A stretch of 64,000 nucleotides of DNA. Source: Bernardetia sp. ABR2-2B (GTDB taxonomy: Bacteria > Bacteroidota > Bacteroidia > Cytophagales > Bernardetiaceae). The stretch's first letter is position 1. Every line of letters begins with the position of its first letter. The DNA lies in contig NZ_CP147020.1 of NCBI RefSeq assembly GCF_037126435.1, positions 4,167,001-4,231,000 of the forward strand, in the 5' to 3' direction. Shown in pieces: positions 37,090-45,809 of this stretch. The translations under genes and the position numbers were made by a program. The notes beneath the pieces were generated by a model that was given only the letters and a program-made list of their open reading frames with translations, did no database searches and had not been told where the DNA came from.

Positions 37090-37539
37090 TTAAAAACCAT
37101 CATCTTCCATATCTGTTCCTTGCCCTCTTTTTCTATTTCCTCTATTTTCTTTCCTCTTGGCTTTTTTCTCTTCTTTCATTTTCTCATAAGCTACATATTG
37201 TTCTGCTGTAAAGAATCCTTTTACATCAGCATCAAACTCTGTCTTGATGGCTTTCATTTTTGTTCTTTTTTCTTTCCCTTTTTCTTCTGCTTTTAAGGCA
37301 TCAGTTGCTGTAATTCTTTTTACAAGTGCTGTTTTGAGTTGAGCAGTTTGAGTATCATTCAAGCTAAATTCTGTTTTCCATTTTTGAGAACGTTTTTCTG
37401 CTTTTTCTGTTGGTGTAGCGTTATTATTACGCTTTCCTCTTTTTTGAGCGAAAGTAGTTGTCATTCCTACAAAGATAAAAATTAGTGATAGAAGTGCGAC
37501 TTTGCTAATGATATTCGAAGTGATTTTTTGAGTTTTCAT
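37090..37539 (-). CDS. Exported small Lys-rich protein, Spy/CpxP-like
   Basis: 149 residues. Signal peptide ~1-31 (LLSLIFIFVGMTTTFA, cleavage before QKRG). The rest is helical and very charged: FSLNDTQTAQLKTALVKRI (~58-76) and FTAEQYVAYEKMKEE (~112-126) resemble the two-helix LTxxQ pattern of Spy/CpxP-type periplasmic proteins. The C-terminus is basic, then acidic (RKRGQGTDMEDDGF). Function unproven. Confidence 0.65.
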   Translation of the reverse strand: MKTQKITSNIISKVALLSLIFIFVGMTTTFAQKRGKRNNNATPTEKAEKRSQKWKTEFSLNDTQTAQLKTALVKRITATDALKAEEKGKEKRTKMKAIKTEFDADVKGFFTAEQYVAYEKMKEEKKAKRKENRGNRKRGQGTDMEDDGF

Positions 37540-37664
37540 AATTTTAAAATAAATAAAGTTTAGTGAAATTTAATGTAAATTACTCAATCAAGAAGTTTGA
37601 TTAAGTCGTTTTCGTAAGGTTAGATACAAAGGAAAAGCGAAGGTTTAATCTAACTCAAAAAAAA

Positions 37665-37694
37665 TCCCTATTTACTTCAAAAAGCAAATAGGGA
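37665..37694 (-). terminator. lolA terminator
   Basis: TCCCTATTT (37665-37673) / AAATAGGGA (37686-37694) stem; on the minus strand it runs into eight T. 35 bp past the lolA stop. Confidence 0.75.
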
Positions 37695-37728
37695 AACTTA
37701 TGTTTTCTTCTAAATATAGAATTGATGA

Positions 37729-38376
37729 TTATCTTAAATCTACTTCTTCTACATTTGCGTGTTTGACTTTACTAAACTGAAAATCTGAATCAGTTACTGA
37801 AACATTAGGCTGAAAATCAGAAATTTTATAAGAATGAACACGTCCATTTTTTTCAAAAATATTCCAACTTGCCAAGCTATAATTTGCTTTATCAATCGTC
37901 AGACGAACTTTAAAAAATTGTAAGTTTTTGTCTTCTGGAACTAAATCAATAACTTGGTGCGCTCTTCCTCCTACTTTTACTTCTTCTACAACTACATATT
38001 TGTATCCTTTTTTATAAATATCAAAAATATCAGTTGGATTGAGTCCATCAGCTTCATCATAACTCGTAATGGTTACTTCATTGGCATCATCTAAAAATGT
38101 CCAAACGGTTTTGTGGTCATTATAAATCTCTTGACCTTTTGTTTTTAAGTGATATTTATTTCCTTTTACGGTAATTGTTCCTGTAAGCGATTCATTAATA
38201 CTTTCAGATTCACTGGCTAGAGTAGAAGTAAAAGTAGCTCTGAACGACTTATATTTTTTATACTTATTACTCATTGCATCTAAAAGCGTACGAGCTTTGG
38301 CATCTTGAGCATAAGTAAAATTAGTTGCAACATTTGCAAAAAATAAAGCAATAAAAATTATAAAAATCTTTCTCAT
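37729..38376 (-). CDS. lolA: Outer-membrane lipoprotein carrier protein LolA
   Basis: 215 residues. Signal peptide ~1-23 (FIIFIALFFANVATNFTYA). The LolA beta-barrel follows: LDAMSNKYKKYKSFRATFTS (~32-51), SLTGTITVKGNKYHLKT, and VTITSYDEADGLNPTDIFDIY. It ferries lipoproteins across the periplasm to the outer membrane. LolB is usually absent in Bacteroidota. The 38377-38710 gap upstream holds nothing recognised except the scpB promoter on the other strand. Confidence 0.85.
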   Translation of the reverse strand: MRKIFIIFIALFFANVATNFTYAQDAKARTLLDAMSNKYKKYKSFRATFTSTLASESESINESLTGTITVKGNKYHLKTKGQEIYNDHKTVWTFLDDANEVTITSYDEADGLNPTDIFDIYKKGYKYVVVEEVKVGGRAHQVIDLVPEDKNLQFFKVRLTIDKANYSLASWNIFEKNGRVHSYKISDFQPNVSVTDSDFQFSKVKHANVEEVDLR

Positions 38377-38667
38377 TATGATAGTATTATTAGGTTTTTG
38401 TTGAATACTCCGATTGGTTTTATCTTTTACTTAAAGAGTTGCTAAAAGCGTACCGAAGTATCAAGATAGGATTTTATTTAAGTGTTACTAACTCCAGTTT
38501 CAATAACCGTTCCAAATGAAAAGTGAAAATACTGTTGTGTTTTTTCAAGAATAAAAAAAAAGAAAACAATGCACAGACGGTGTTAAATTTTACTTCAAAA
38601 TTATTTTTCTGATTAAAATAAATAAAATTCTACACTTCTATTTTTCAGAAAGTTGTGGAAAAAATCG

Positions 38668-38675
38668 TACCTTTG
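38668..38675 (+). promoter_or_regulatory. -7 box (TACCTTTG) of scpB
   Basis: Matches the Bacteroidota sigma-A -7 consensus TAnnTTTG, 35 bp before the scpB GTG. A clear -33 TTG at the ideal distance was not found. Confidence 0.5.
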
Positions 38676-38710
38676 CTCACTTGATTTATACACAGCAAAA
38701 ATAATTTATT

Positions 38711-39376
38711 GTGCAATATTTACTCAATCATATAGAATCACTAATATTTTGTTCTCCCTCACCTATTTCTGTAAAGGAAATTCAGAAGGTTTTGGAGGAG
38801 CTTTTTGGTACAGAAGTTCCGAAAGAAGATATAGATGATGCTATTGAAGTCTTACAAAAACGCTATGAACAAGCTGATTTTGCGATTGAAATAAAAGCTA
38901 TTGCAGGAGGTTTTCAATTTCTTACAAAGGCTGAGTTTCAGAGTAGTGTAAGCCTTTTACTTACCCAACGAGCAAAACGTAAACTCTCTAAGTCTGCTAT
39001 CGAAACACTTGCTCTAATTGCATACAAACAACCTATTACAAAATCAAAACTAGAGGCAATACGTGGTGTGAGTTGTGATTATGCCGTAACTAAATTATTA
39101 GAAAAAGAGCTTTTGGTAATCAAAGGAAAAGAAAAAACTCCCGGTCGTCCTATTTTATATGGCACTTCTGATAAATTTATGCACTATTTTGGAATAAATT
39201 CTTTAGATGACTTGCCAATGCCAGAAGATTTGTCTGCCGAAGATGTAGAATCAGCACAAAAACAAGCAAAACTACAATCTAATTTAGAAGATGAAGAAGG
39301 AGATGAATTTTCACTCTTCAAATTCCAACGAGGGACTAAAGCTATTCAAGATAAAAAAGATGAAAGTAGTGATTAG
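38711..39376 (+). CDS. scpB: Segregation and condensation protein B (ScpB)
   Basis: 221 residues starting with GTG (38711-38713). ScpB is the kleisin-associated winged-helix partner of SMC-ScpA in chromosome condensation. Typical features: IESLIFCSPSPISVKEI at the start, and KSAIETLALIAYKQPITKSKLEAIRGV (residues ~95-121), the family hallmark, followed by GRPILYGTSDKFMHYFGI. The C-terminal ~40 residues are an acidic tail. scpA is not in the window. Confidence 0.93.
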   Translation: MQYLLNHIESLIFCSPSPISVKEIQKVLEELFGTEVPKEDIDDAIEVLQKRYEQADFAIEIKAIAGGFQFLTKAEFQSSVSLLLTQRAKRKLSKSAIETLALIAYKQPITKSKLEAIRGVSCDYAVTKLLEKELLVIKGKEKTPGRPILYGTSDKFMHYFGINSLDDLPMPEDLSAEDVESAQKQAKLQSNLEDEEGDEFSLFKFQRGTKAIQDKKDESSD

Positions 39377-39528
39377 TTTTAACTATTGATGATTAGTGTA
39401 AATATAATTTCATAATTAAGATAAGTTCAAATGAAGTAAGTATTCATTAATCACTAAAAACTAATCATTAATCATTACAAATTGCGAGATGCGCTCGTAA
39501 TTTTATTTACAAACTGAAAAGATATTCA

Positions 39529-40677
39529 ATGAAAAATAACGATAAAAAGCCAACTAAAAATTCGGCTTTCAAACCCAAACTCAAATCAACTGAAAAAGGA
39601 AATTTGAAAAGTAATCGTTTTGCAAAAGCGAAAAACAAACCAAACCCTCACTTTGAGAAAAAGAAACAAGACGAAAAAATAAGAAGAGAAAAAAGACAAC
39701 AAGAAAACAAAACTACTAACTCTTCCAAAAGTCAAGAACCTAAATCAAGACAAGAAAGTACAAAGAGAACAGAAAAAAAAGAATCTTATAAAAATAGTAA
39801 GAACGAAAAAACGTCTGAAGATAGATTTGAGAGAAGAGGAAAAAAAACAGTTTTCAAAAAAGCTGATAAGAAATTTGAACGTCCTGTTCGTGTTGCTGCT
39901 AAAAATACAAGTGCTGATAAAGCTAAAGAAAAGTCTTCTTATTCAAGTGGAGCTAATGAAATTTGGAGATTAAACCGATACATTTCAAATTCAGGTGTTT
40001 GTTCACGTAGAGAAGCTGATAATCTTATTGCAAAAGGCGAAATTAGTGTAAATGGAAAAGTAGTAAAAGAATTAGGCTTTAAAGTACGACCAACTGATGA
40101 AGTAAAATATAAAGGAAAAGTTCTTCGCAAGGAGAAACCTGTTTATGTTTTATTAAATAAACCAAAAGATTTTATTACAACGACAAGCGACCCAAAAGGA
40201 CGTAAGACAGTAATGGATTTGGTCAGAAAAGCAACCACAGAACGCATTTATCCAGTTGGAAGGCTAGATAGAAATACAACAGGGCTTTTACTTTTTACAA
40301 ATGATGGAGAAGTTGCCAAAAAGCTTTCACATCCTTCTTATGAAGTACAAAAAATATATAGAGTTACTTTAGACAAGCCTTTTTCTGAGGAAGAAATAGA
40401 ACAGTTAAAAGCAGGTTTGGAGCTTGAAGATGGTTTGGCAAAAGCAGATGGAGCAGCTATTTTAGACCCTGATGGTCTTTCAGTAGGAATAGAATTACAT
40501 ATGGGAAAAAACCGAATTGTAAGACGTATGTTTGCTCATTTGGGGTATGAAGTAATTCGTCTTGACCGAACTGTTTATGCAGGTCTTACTAAAGAAACAA
40601 TCGGACGTGGACAGTATCGACTTTTGAATGAACGTGAAATTATTCGTCTTCGTTTCTTTAATAAAAGAGGGCAGTAA
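39529..40677 (+). CDS. 23S/16S rRNA pseudouridine synthase (RluB/RsuA family) with long basic N-terminus
   Basis: 382 residues. The first ~135 residues are Lys/Asn/Glu-rich and disordered, a common extension in Bacteroidota members. S4 RNA-binding domain ~143-190 (RLNRYISNSGVCSRREADNL). Catalytic motif VGRLDRNTTGLLLFTNDG (~242-259) with the conserved Asp. GKNRIVRRMFAHLGYEV (~325-341) is the C-terminal family motif. It converts a uridine in rRNA to pseudouridine; RluB (23S U2605) is the usual Bacteroidota function. Confidence 0.92.
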   Translation: MKNNDKKPTKNSAFKPKLKSTEKGNLKSNRFAKAKNKPNPHFEKKKQDEKIRREKRQQENKTTNSSKSQEPKSRQESTKRTEKKESYKNSKNEKTSEDRFERRGKKTVFKKADKKFERPVRVAAKNTSADKAKEKSSYSSGANEIWRLNRYISNSGVCSRREADNLIAKGEISVNGKVVKELGFKVRPTDEVKYKGKVLRKEKPVYVLLNKPKDFITTTSDPKGRKTVMDLVRKATTERIYPVGRLDRNTTGLLLFTNDGEVAKKLSHPSYEVQKIYRVTLDKPFSEEEIEQLKAGLELEDGLAKADGAAILDPDGLSVGIELHMGKNRIVRRMFAHLGYEVIRLDRTVYAGLTKETIGRGQYRLLNEREIIRLRFFNKRGQ

Positions 40678-40689
40678 GAAATGTTTTTG

Positions 40690-40728
40690 CCTCGTTGACG
40701 GCTTCATTTGAGTCTCAACGACGGTTAA
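40690..40728. repeat. CGTTGACGG-type palindromic repeat, left of PcfJ-like gene
   Basis: CCTCGTTGACGG (40690-40701) and CTCAACGACGGTTAA (40714-40728). A very similar pair, in the same order, lies at 42221-42253 on the other side of the PcfJ-like gene. Confidence 0.5.
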
Positions 40729-40747
40729 TTTTATTTTTGAACCAAAT

Positions 40748-40781
40748 AAAAAGGCTGATAAAGTGATTTATCAGCCTTTTT
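40748..40781. terminator. Bidirectional terminator between rRNA pseudouridine synthase and PcfJ-like gene
   Basis: AAAAAGGCTGATAAA (40748-40762) / TTTATCAGCCTTTTT (40767-40781), with an A-run on the left and a T-run on the right. It precedes the stop of the convergent gene by 8 bp. Confidence 0.8.
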
Positions 40782-40788
40782 TTGATGA

Positions 40789-42081
40789 TTAATAATAATT
40801 AGGTACTTTCAAGTCATTTCGTTTTGCCCATTCTTTTATGATTTCTTTTTCAAAAGAAGAAGCCGACTCATTAAAACGACGAGATGCCTGTGTAATTTTT
40901 CGTGTTTTGGGATTTACTTCTATGGTTACCAAAGACTTCCCTCTTGAAAGGATATTTTGCATAGAAAAGATAGCTGATTTGCTATTCTTACAACTACCTA
41001 CATAAGAGCTTACACAGTGATTCATATTTTTGCCTTCATCAAATAATTCTTGTTTGGTAAGAAGTTGCTGAAACATAAAACATTGCCCTGTTTTGGCTTT
41101 TACATAATTGCTTTCTATTACAAAATGCGCCCACTCTTGAGCTGTTTGACGAATAAAACCAACTATTTCGAACCATTCAGAGGCTTTTTTCCAAAGTGAA
41201 TCCCACGTTTTACCTTTCAAGCTAAAATTAGGGTCAGAAGGATTCTTACGAACTACTTGTCCTTTTTCATTTTGTCCCCAAAGACGAGCAAATTTTTGAT
41301 TCCAAATATACTCTACTACAATGTCCAATTGATGCGCTGTTGCAGTAGGATTATTTCGAACTAAAAAAGCAATTACTTCTTTCCAAAACTCTTCTTTTGG
41401 ATACAAATACTTCCCTAAATCGGTCTTGACAAGGTTATTTACAAAACTTGTTGTTGCTCCTACTGTCTTTGCTTGTCCATAACGAATAGCTGCAATAAAA
41501 GTAAATTTTGAAGGTGCTTTTGTAAAATGATGCGCTTCTTTTTTGGTAATCGGAACAGGAAAATGATTGAGTTTTGAAGCATTTTTCCCTTGTCCAACAT
41601 CAATAAACCAACTTCTAGCTAATTTATTTTCATTATCAAACCAAAGCGAAGTCATACAACTAGGAACTTCATATTTGACAAAAAGATGATGTACCAAATC
41701 AGCAAATATTTTTTCAGCACTTCTTCCTTTTGGCTTCCAGTCTTCTATATCTCTAATAAAAAAGGAATGTTCTTTTGCCACACAAGCAAGTGCATCTAAC
41801 ATATAATCTTCTTGCAAAAGAGATTCTGTTTTTCCTTTTTGGGCAATTAGAGCAATAATTTCTGAAAATTCTTTTTTATGACTTCCATAACTCATTAATT
41901 GAATTAATTTATGAGCTTTTTCATTGACATAAACTGGCGAAAAAATATTTTTTGCACGTTTTCTAGCTACTTTTCGCAACGAATTAATGTGTGTTCTTTT
42001 ATTTTTTTTGAGTGTGTTTTGATAATTTTGAAGAATTTGTTCTTCTTTTAGTTTTTGGAGTTTGAGTTTTGATAAAGCCAT
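40789..42081 (-). CDS. PcfJ-like domain protein
   Basis: 430 residues. The C-terminal ~110 residues match PcfJ-like proteins: LFDEGKNMNHCVSSYVGSCK (~345-364) then SLVTIEVNPKTRKITQASRR (~386-405). PcfJ is known from conjugative plasmid pCF10 and from scattered chromosomal copies; its function is not settled. The N-terminal ~320 residues are helical and basic (KKNKRTHINSLRKVARKRAKN). No conjugation genes are nearby. It is flanked on both sides by the same short palindromic repeat, consistent with transfer. Confidence 0.75.
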   Translation of the reverse strand: MALSKLKLQKLKEEQILQNYQNTLKKNKRTHINSLRKVARKRAKNIFSPVYVNEKAHKLIQLMSYGSHKKEFSEIIALIAQKGKTESLLQEDYMLDALACVAKEHSFFIRDIEDWKPKGRSAEKIFADLVHHLFVKYEVPSCMTSLWFDNENKLARSWFIDVGQGKNASKLNHFPVPITKKEAHHFTKAPSKFTFIAAIRYGQAKTVGATTSFVNNLVKTDLGKYLYPKEEFWKEVIAFLVRNNPTATAHQLDIVVEYIWNQKFARLWGQNEKGQVVRKNPSDPNFSLKGKTWDSLWKKASEWFEIVGFIRQTAQEWAHFVIESNYVKAKTGQCFMFQQLLTKQELFDEGKNMNHCVSSYVGSCKNSKSAIFSMQNILSRGKSLVTIEVNPKTRKITQASRRFNESASSFEKEIIKEWAKRNDLKVPNYY

Positions 42082-42220
42082 GATAAATAGTTTTTAGGCT
42101 AATTTTTACTAACAAAAAGGCAATACGAAGGAGGTACAAAAATGATTGTTTTTGCAAACGAAAGCGATAAAAGAGAAGTAGAAATGTAATTAGAAGATAA
42201 ATTAGAATACTGCCTTTTAT

Positions 42221-42253
42221 CCTCAACGACGGCATAGCCTCATTGACGGTTAA
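42221..42253. repeat. CGTTGACGG-type palindromic repeat, right of PcfJ-like gene
   Basis: CCTCAACGACGG (42221-42232) and CCTCATTGACGGTTAA (42238-42253); partner of the copy at 40690-40728. Confidence 0.5.
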
Positions 42254-42633
42254 AGTTTATTCTAAGACTTATTTCTAATCACTCACTCAAAAAAAGAAAG
42301 AGGAAGAAACAAGACAATTTATCTAACAATCAGCTTACTCATCGATAAGAGAGACGATAAAAGTTGATTCCGATATTTCATTGTTTTGTATAAATTTTGC
42401 GTTGAAGAATCTTGAAAAAATAAATCTGAATAGTTTTGAGTAATTCAGATACACAACCAACCGAATAAAAGGTAAAAGAAGTTCCTTATCAGAATAAAAA
42501 AATATAATTGAGACGAAATAAAATCTTGTTTTTGTATAATTTATTCTCACAAAAATCAATAAATCATCTAACAAAGCCTTAAAAACGAAGGTTTCAGAAC
42601 AAGAAAGCATAACTATTGATTACGTTAAATCAT

Positions 42634-42712
42634 GAAGTTATTTAAGAATGGTTTTGCAGGTGTGTTTGTTGGTGTCGCTTCGCTAAAACACCAACAAAGG
42701 CTGGTTTTTGAT
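42634..42712. mobile_element. MITE-like element, reverse copy of the 23436 family
   Basis: Begins GAAGTTATTTAAGAATGG and carries a perfect 11-bp hairpin TTTGTTGGTGT (42665-42675) / ACACCAACAAA (42688-42698). It aligns to the reverse complement of 23500-23572; the other half is missing. The 42254-42633 stretch before it shows no convincing gene. Confidence 0.55.
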
Positions 42713-42779
42713 ATTCAAATCATTACATTCGTAATTCGTAATTGTTCCTAAGACGCTTATAACATAAAAAAATATCTCA

Positions 42780-43496
42780 ATGAAAAATAAAACTACATTT
42801 CCTCTATTCATTTTACTTTTGATGAGTATATCAGCCATTTTTGCGAGTGCGTGTTCGCCAAAACAAAATGCTCATGCAAAAGATTCTATGGATTCAAATA
42901 AAAATACTGCTAAAACTAAAACAGAAAATACTATGACAGATATAAATGCAAAGCTAGAAAAAGCTACTTTTGGAGCAGGTTGTTTTTGGTGTATCGAAGC
43001 TGTTTTTCAGCGTTTAGAAGGTGTTGATACAGTTATTTCGGGTTATACAGGTGGACAAGTGCCAGAGCCAACCTACAAACAAATCTGTACGGGAACAACA
43101 GGACACGCAGAAGTTGCACAGATTACATACAATCCAAAAATTATTTCTTTTGATGAATTATTAGAAGTTTTTTGGGCTACACACGACCCAACAACGCTAA
43201 ACAGACAAGGAAATGATGTAGGAACACAATATCGTTCGGCTGTTTTTTATCATAATGAAGAACAAAAAGAAAAAGCTGAATTTTATCTAAAAAGACTAAC
43301 CGAAGAAAAAGTTTTTGATAAACCAATTGTTACTGAAATTACATCTTTAGGAAAATTCTATGTAGCTGAAAATTATCATCAAAATTATTATAACAACAAC
43401 AAAACTCAAGGTTATTGTTCTTTTATTATTAGTCCGAAAGTAGATAAACTCAAAAAAGTATTTCCAAACAAACTTAAAAAGGAATATGCTAAATAA
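42780..43496 (+). CDS. msrA: Peptide-methionine (S)-S-oxide reductase MsrA, exported
   Basis: 238 residues. A hydrophobic signal plus ASACSPKQ indicates a lipoprotein (Cys ~25), followed by a ~30-residue polar linker. MsrA domain from ~58: catalytic FGAGCFWCIEAVF (Cys ~65), GYTGGQVPEPTYKQICTG, and the THDPTTLNRQGNDVGTQYRS block (~140-160) are complete. Repairs oxidised methionine in exported proteins. No MsrB fusion. It ends in a strong terminator. Confidence 0.94.
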   Translation: MKNKTTFPLFILLLMSISAIFASACSPKQNAHAKDSMDSNKNTAKTKTENTMTDINAKLEKATFGAGCFWCIEAVFQRLEGVDTVISGYTGGQVPEPTYKQICTGTTGHAEVAQITYNPKIISFDELLEVFWATHDPTTLNRQGNDVGTQYRSAVFYHNEEQKEKAEFYLKRLTEEKVFDKPIVTEITSLGKFYVAENYHQNYYNNNKTQGYCSFIISPKVDKLKKVFPNKLKKEYAK

Positions 43497-43564
43497 TTGA
43501 GCAAAATTAAATATAACTAAATTCACGATTTTAATCGTGTGAAAACAACGGATAAAGCATAAAA

Positions 43565-43597
43565 ACCTTGTTTCTATTTCAGAAACAAGGCTTTTTT
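43565..43597 (+). terminator. msrA terminator
   Basis: Stem CCTTGTTTC (43565-43573) / GAAACAAGG (43581-43589), then C and seven T. It is preceded by CACGATTTTAATCGTG (43523-43538), the inner hairpin of a dispersed repeat. Confidence 0.85.
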
Positions 43598-43621
43598 TAT
43601 TGTATTGATTTTCCTGTTTTA

Positions 43622-44033
43622 TTAATTTTCTATTACAATTCTCTCTGTATGAACTTCTTTTTTATTGATTACTTTGAGATAATAAACTCCTTTAGGAAAT
43701 GTTAGTTGTATTGGTATTGAGCAGTTTCAGAACGTTTATTTGAGTTTGCACCGTAAGCATAGCAGGGTTAAACTGAGTACCAATAGCAGACCCATCATGC
43801 AAGATATGTACTACCACAGGAATAATTATTGTTCCATTTGGGTCAATAATTCGTTGATTTTCATTAGATGTATGTTCAGAAATGAATTTCTCCATTTCCA
43901 TAATATGTTTATAACGTTCAGGCTCATTCTTTTTTATTTGATCGATATTCAATTCAGTTCCACAAGTACGTTGTGCGTAAGCAGAAAGATAGAATCCAAA
44001 AATAGATAATGCTAATAAAATAAGTTTTTTCAT
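43622..44033 (-). pseudogene. Remnant of a secreted M43-type metalloprotease with T9SS tail
   Basis: The first frame (44033 to 43692, 113 residues) encodes a signal peptide (LILLALSIFGFYLSAYAQ) and the start of a pappalysin/cytophagalysin-type M43 protease (TIIIPVVVHILHDGSAIG, ~67-84), then stops before any HExxH zinc site. In the next reading frame the DNA continues as LTFPKGVYYLKVINKKEV and ends HTERIVIEN (stop at 43622-43624), the typical end of a T9SS type A sorting domain. The middle of the gene (catalytic domain and most of the sorting domain) is deleted and the two ends are joined out of frame. It is probably no longer functional; a short secreted peptide cannot be excluded. Confidence 0.75.
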
Positions 44034-44062
44034 TTGATTTTTAGAATAAATGGATTTAAAGA

Positions 44063-44476
44063 TTATTTTTTTATTATAGAAACTAACTCTAACTTACTGC
44101 CATAAGCAGGGCGAGTCTCAGGGTCTGTAAGTAACCCAGTACAACTTTTTCTGTAACCAGTAATAATTACCTCTAACCCTTCAACTTTATATTCATTAGT
44201 AAGCTCAGGACAAGGAACTAAAAAAGTATTAGGTGTTACTTCATAATTTCCTTCGCTATCTAGCCTCACTAAGATGTATTTAGTAAATTCTCCTTCTCTA
44301 TCGTATACATGTTTTTGTACTACCATTTCATACTCAAAAAGCGAATCAACAATGGTTTCATTTTCACAAGAAACACAAGTTTCTGGAGTGGGTTGTGGTG
44401 TACTTTCGTCGCAGCTTACTAGTGAGCTTAGAGTTGCTGCTGTAAATAGAGCAAAGATTAAATGTTTGATGTTCAT
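44063..44476 (-). CDS. Small lipoprotein, tandem paralogue 2
   Basis: 137 residues. Lipobox LVSC (~19-22) after the signal MNIKHLIFALFTAATLSS. The N-terminal ~45 residues are almost identical to the neighbouring lipoprotein, and a CVSCENET motif (~34-41) adds two more cysteines. The rest is beta-rich, with C-terminal YRKSCTGLLTDPETR. No family recognised. The 5' region including leader (to about 44547) duplicates the neighbour's, but the copy lacks the -7 box, so it probably depends on read-through from the upstream copy. Confidence 0.72.
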   Translation of the reverse strand: MNIKHLIFALFTAATLSSLVSCDESTPQPTPETCVSCENETIVDSLFEYEMVVQKHVYDREGEFTKYILVRLDSEGNYEVTPNTFLVPCPELTNEYKVEGLEVIITGYRKSCTGLLTDPETRPAYGSKLELVSIIKK

Positions 44477-44617
44477 AATTTTAATGAATTAAATAAATGA
44501 TAAAATTTGATTTTTTTGATAAATAAATAATATTCGGAAAGTTATTTTTGTAGAGTTGTTTTCATATAAAAATTGATTACGTTTTAATAATTTGGCTTGA
44601 ACTGTTTATGTCTATGG

Positions 44618-45043
44618 TTAATACTTTTCAATTTTTACTAAGTCTAGCTTTCTTCCAAAAAGAACTCTGATATTAGGATGGGTGAGTAAACTATCACAGC
44701 TTTTTACATATCCTTTTACTATTACCTTTTTACCATCTAAACTAGAGTCTGTAATTTTTGGACAAGGTATGAAAATACTATCTGAACCATAAGAGGTATA
44801 TTCCTTATCAAAATACTTCTTTTGAAGGTCAATAATATATATACCTGAATAATCTGTCATTTCATCTTCTGGTTTATATAGGCGTACAATCGCTTCAACA
44901 TCAAAAAGCGAATCGACGACAGTTTCATTTTCACAAGAAACACAAGGTTCTGGAGTGGGTTGTGGTGTACTTTCGTCGCAGCTTACTAGTGAGCTTAGAG
45001 TTGCTGCTGTAAATAGAGCAAAGATTAAATGTTTGATGTTCAT
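44618..45043 (-). CDS. Small lipoprotein, tandem paralogue 1
   Basis: 141 residues, lipobox LVSC (~19-22), CVSCENET (~34-41). Its C-terminal half (YVKSCDSLLTHPNIR) is a clear but diverged relative of paralogue 2, while the first ~45 residues are nearly identical. Predicted outer-membrane or surface lipoprotein. Function unknown. First gene of a probable pair with its own promoter at 45127-45134. Confidence 0.72.
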   Translation of the reverse strand: MNIKHLIFALFTAATLSSLVSCDESTPQPTPEPCVSCENETVVDSLFDVEAIVRLYKPEDEMTDYSGIYIIDLQKKYFDKEYTSYGSDSIFIPCPKITDSSLDGKKVIVKGYVKSCDSLLTHPNIRVLFGRKLDLVKIEKY

Positions 45044-45126
45044 AATTTTAATGAATTAAATAAATGATGAGATTTGATTTTTTTGATAAATAAGTAATAT
45101 TCGGAAAGTTATTTTTTTTGAAGGCA

Positions 45127-45134
45127 CAAAGGTA
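45127..45134 (-). promoter_or_regulatory. -7 box (TACCTTTG) of the lipoprotein pair
   Basis: CAAAGGTA on the plus strand reads TACCTTTG on the minus strand, 84 bp before the ATG at 45043. The homologous position upstream of the second copy has diverged and lacks the motif. Confidence 0.5.
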
Positions 45135-45585
45135 GTTTAATAATTTATTTTAAAACAAATAAGCTAATTAACTATGTCTTTTAGATACATTTTAAAAGTA
45201 TTTTTGAGTATGTTTTTACAGGAATAATCCTATAAATAACGGAATAGTGCAATTATTTTAAGCGTTTATTGTTTGTTAAGCTGATTTGCGTTAAAAAAGA
45301 GTACATGAGAGTTTTTAAATGATTGTATTTTATTTATTTTATTTTTTGCACTTTTAAATATATCAACCTAACTATTTTGAATAAGACCCTACTTATACTT
45401 GTTTTGTTTGCATTTTATTTAAAAAATATTGTATAAATCAGAGAAAATAGATGCTTTTTGAAGTTAATTAATCAAAAATTAAAATTGTAATATTCTGATT
45501 TAGTGGTAGTTATATATCAATTAAACTTTAAATAAATAATTTCATTTCTTCTGTATTTCTGAAAACTCTATGTTTAAAAACTCTG

Positions 45586-45619
45586 GTCATTAACTACAAA
45601 AAGTTAATGGCTTTTTTTT
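45586..45619 (+). terminator. Orphan intrinsic terminator
   Basis: Ten-base-pair stem (one G-U) 45586-45595 / 45602-45611, loop ACAAAA, then eight T. It sits in a 766-bp gap (45044-45809) with no plus-strand gene within 2 kb upstream, so it may end an unannotated small RNA. Nothing else is recognisable in the gap. Confidence 0.5.
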
Positions 45620-45809
45620 GCTATTTTTTTTAGTCCTCAAATGGCTTACGTCCTACTAGCTTAAATTTGTAGTATAAATAATTAGTAATTGCTATTTTAT
45701 TTAGCAAATAGTTGCTATATTAGCTTTTGAAAAGAGAGGTAGTTAATAGAAATTCAAAAATTACTAATAAAATTGTCAATTTTTTATACACCAAATTTAT
45801 CTATCAATT

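Noticed and set aside
41999-42235. 78-codon minus-strand frame overlapping the PcfJ-like gene start
   Set aside because: It overlaps the real gene in another phase and runs through the palindromic repeat at 42221-42253.
42335-42610. 91-codon minus-strand frame in the 42 kb gap
   Set aside because: No recognisable domain, Phe/Ile-rich composition as expected from AT-rich noncoding DNA, and no terminator or promoter sign.
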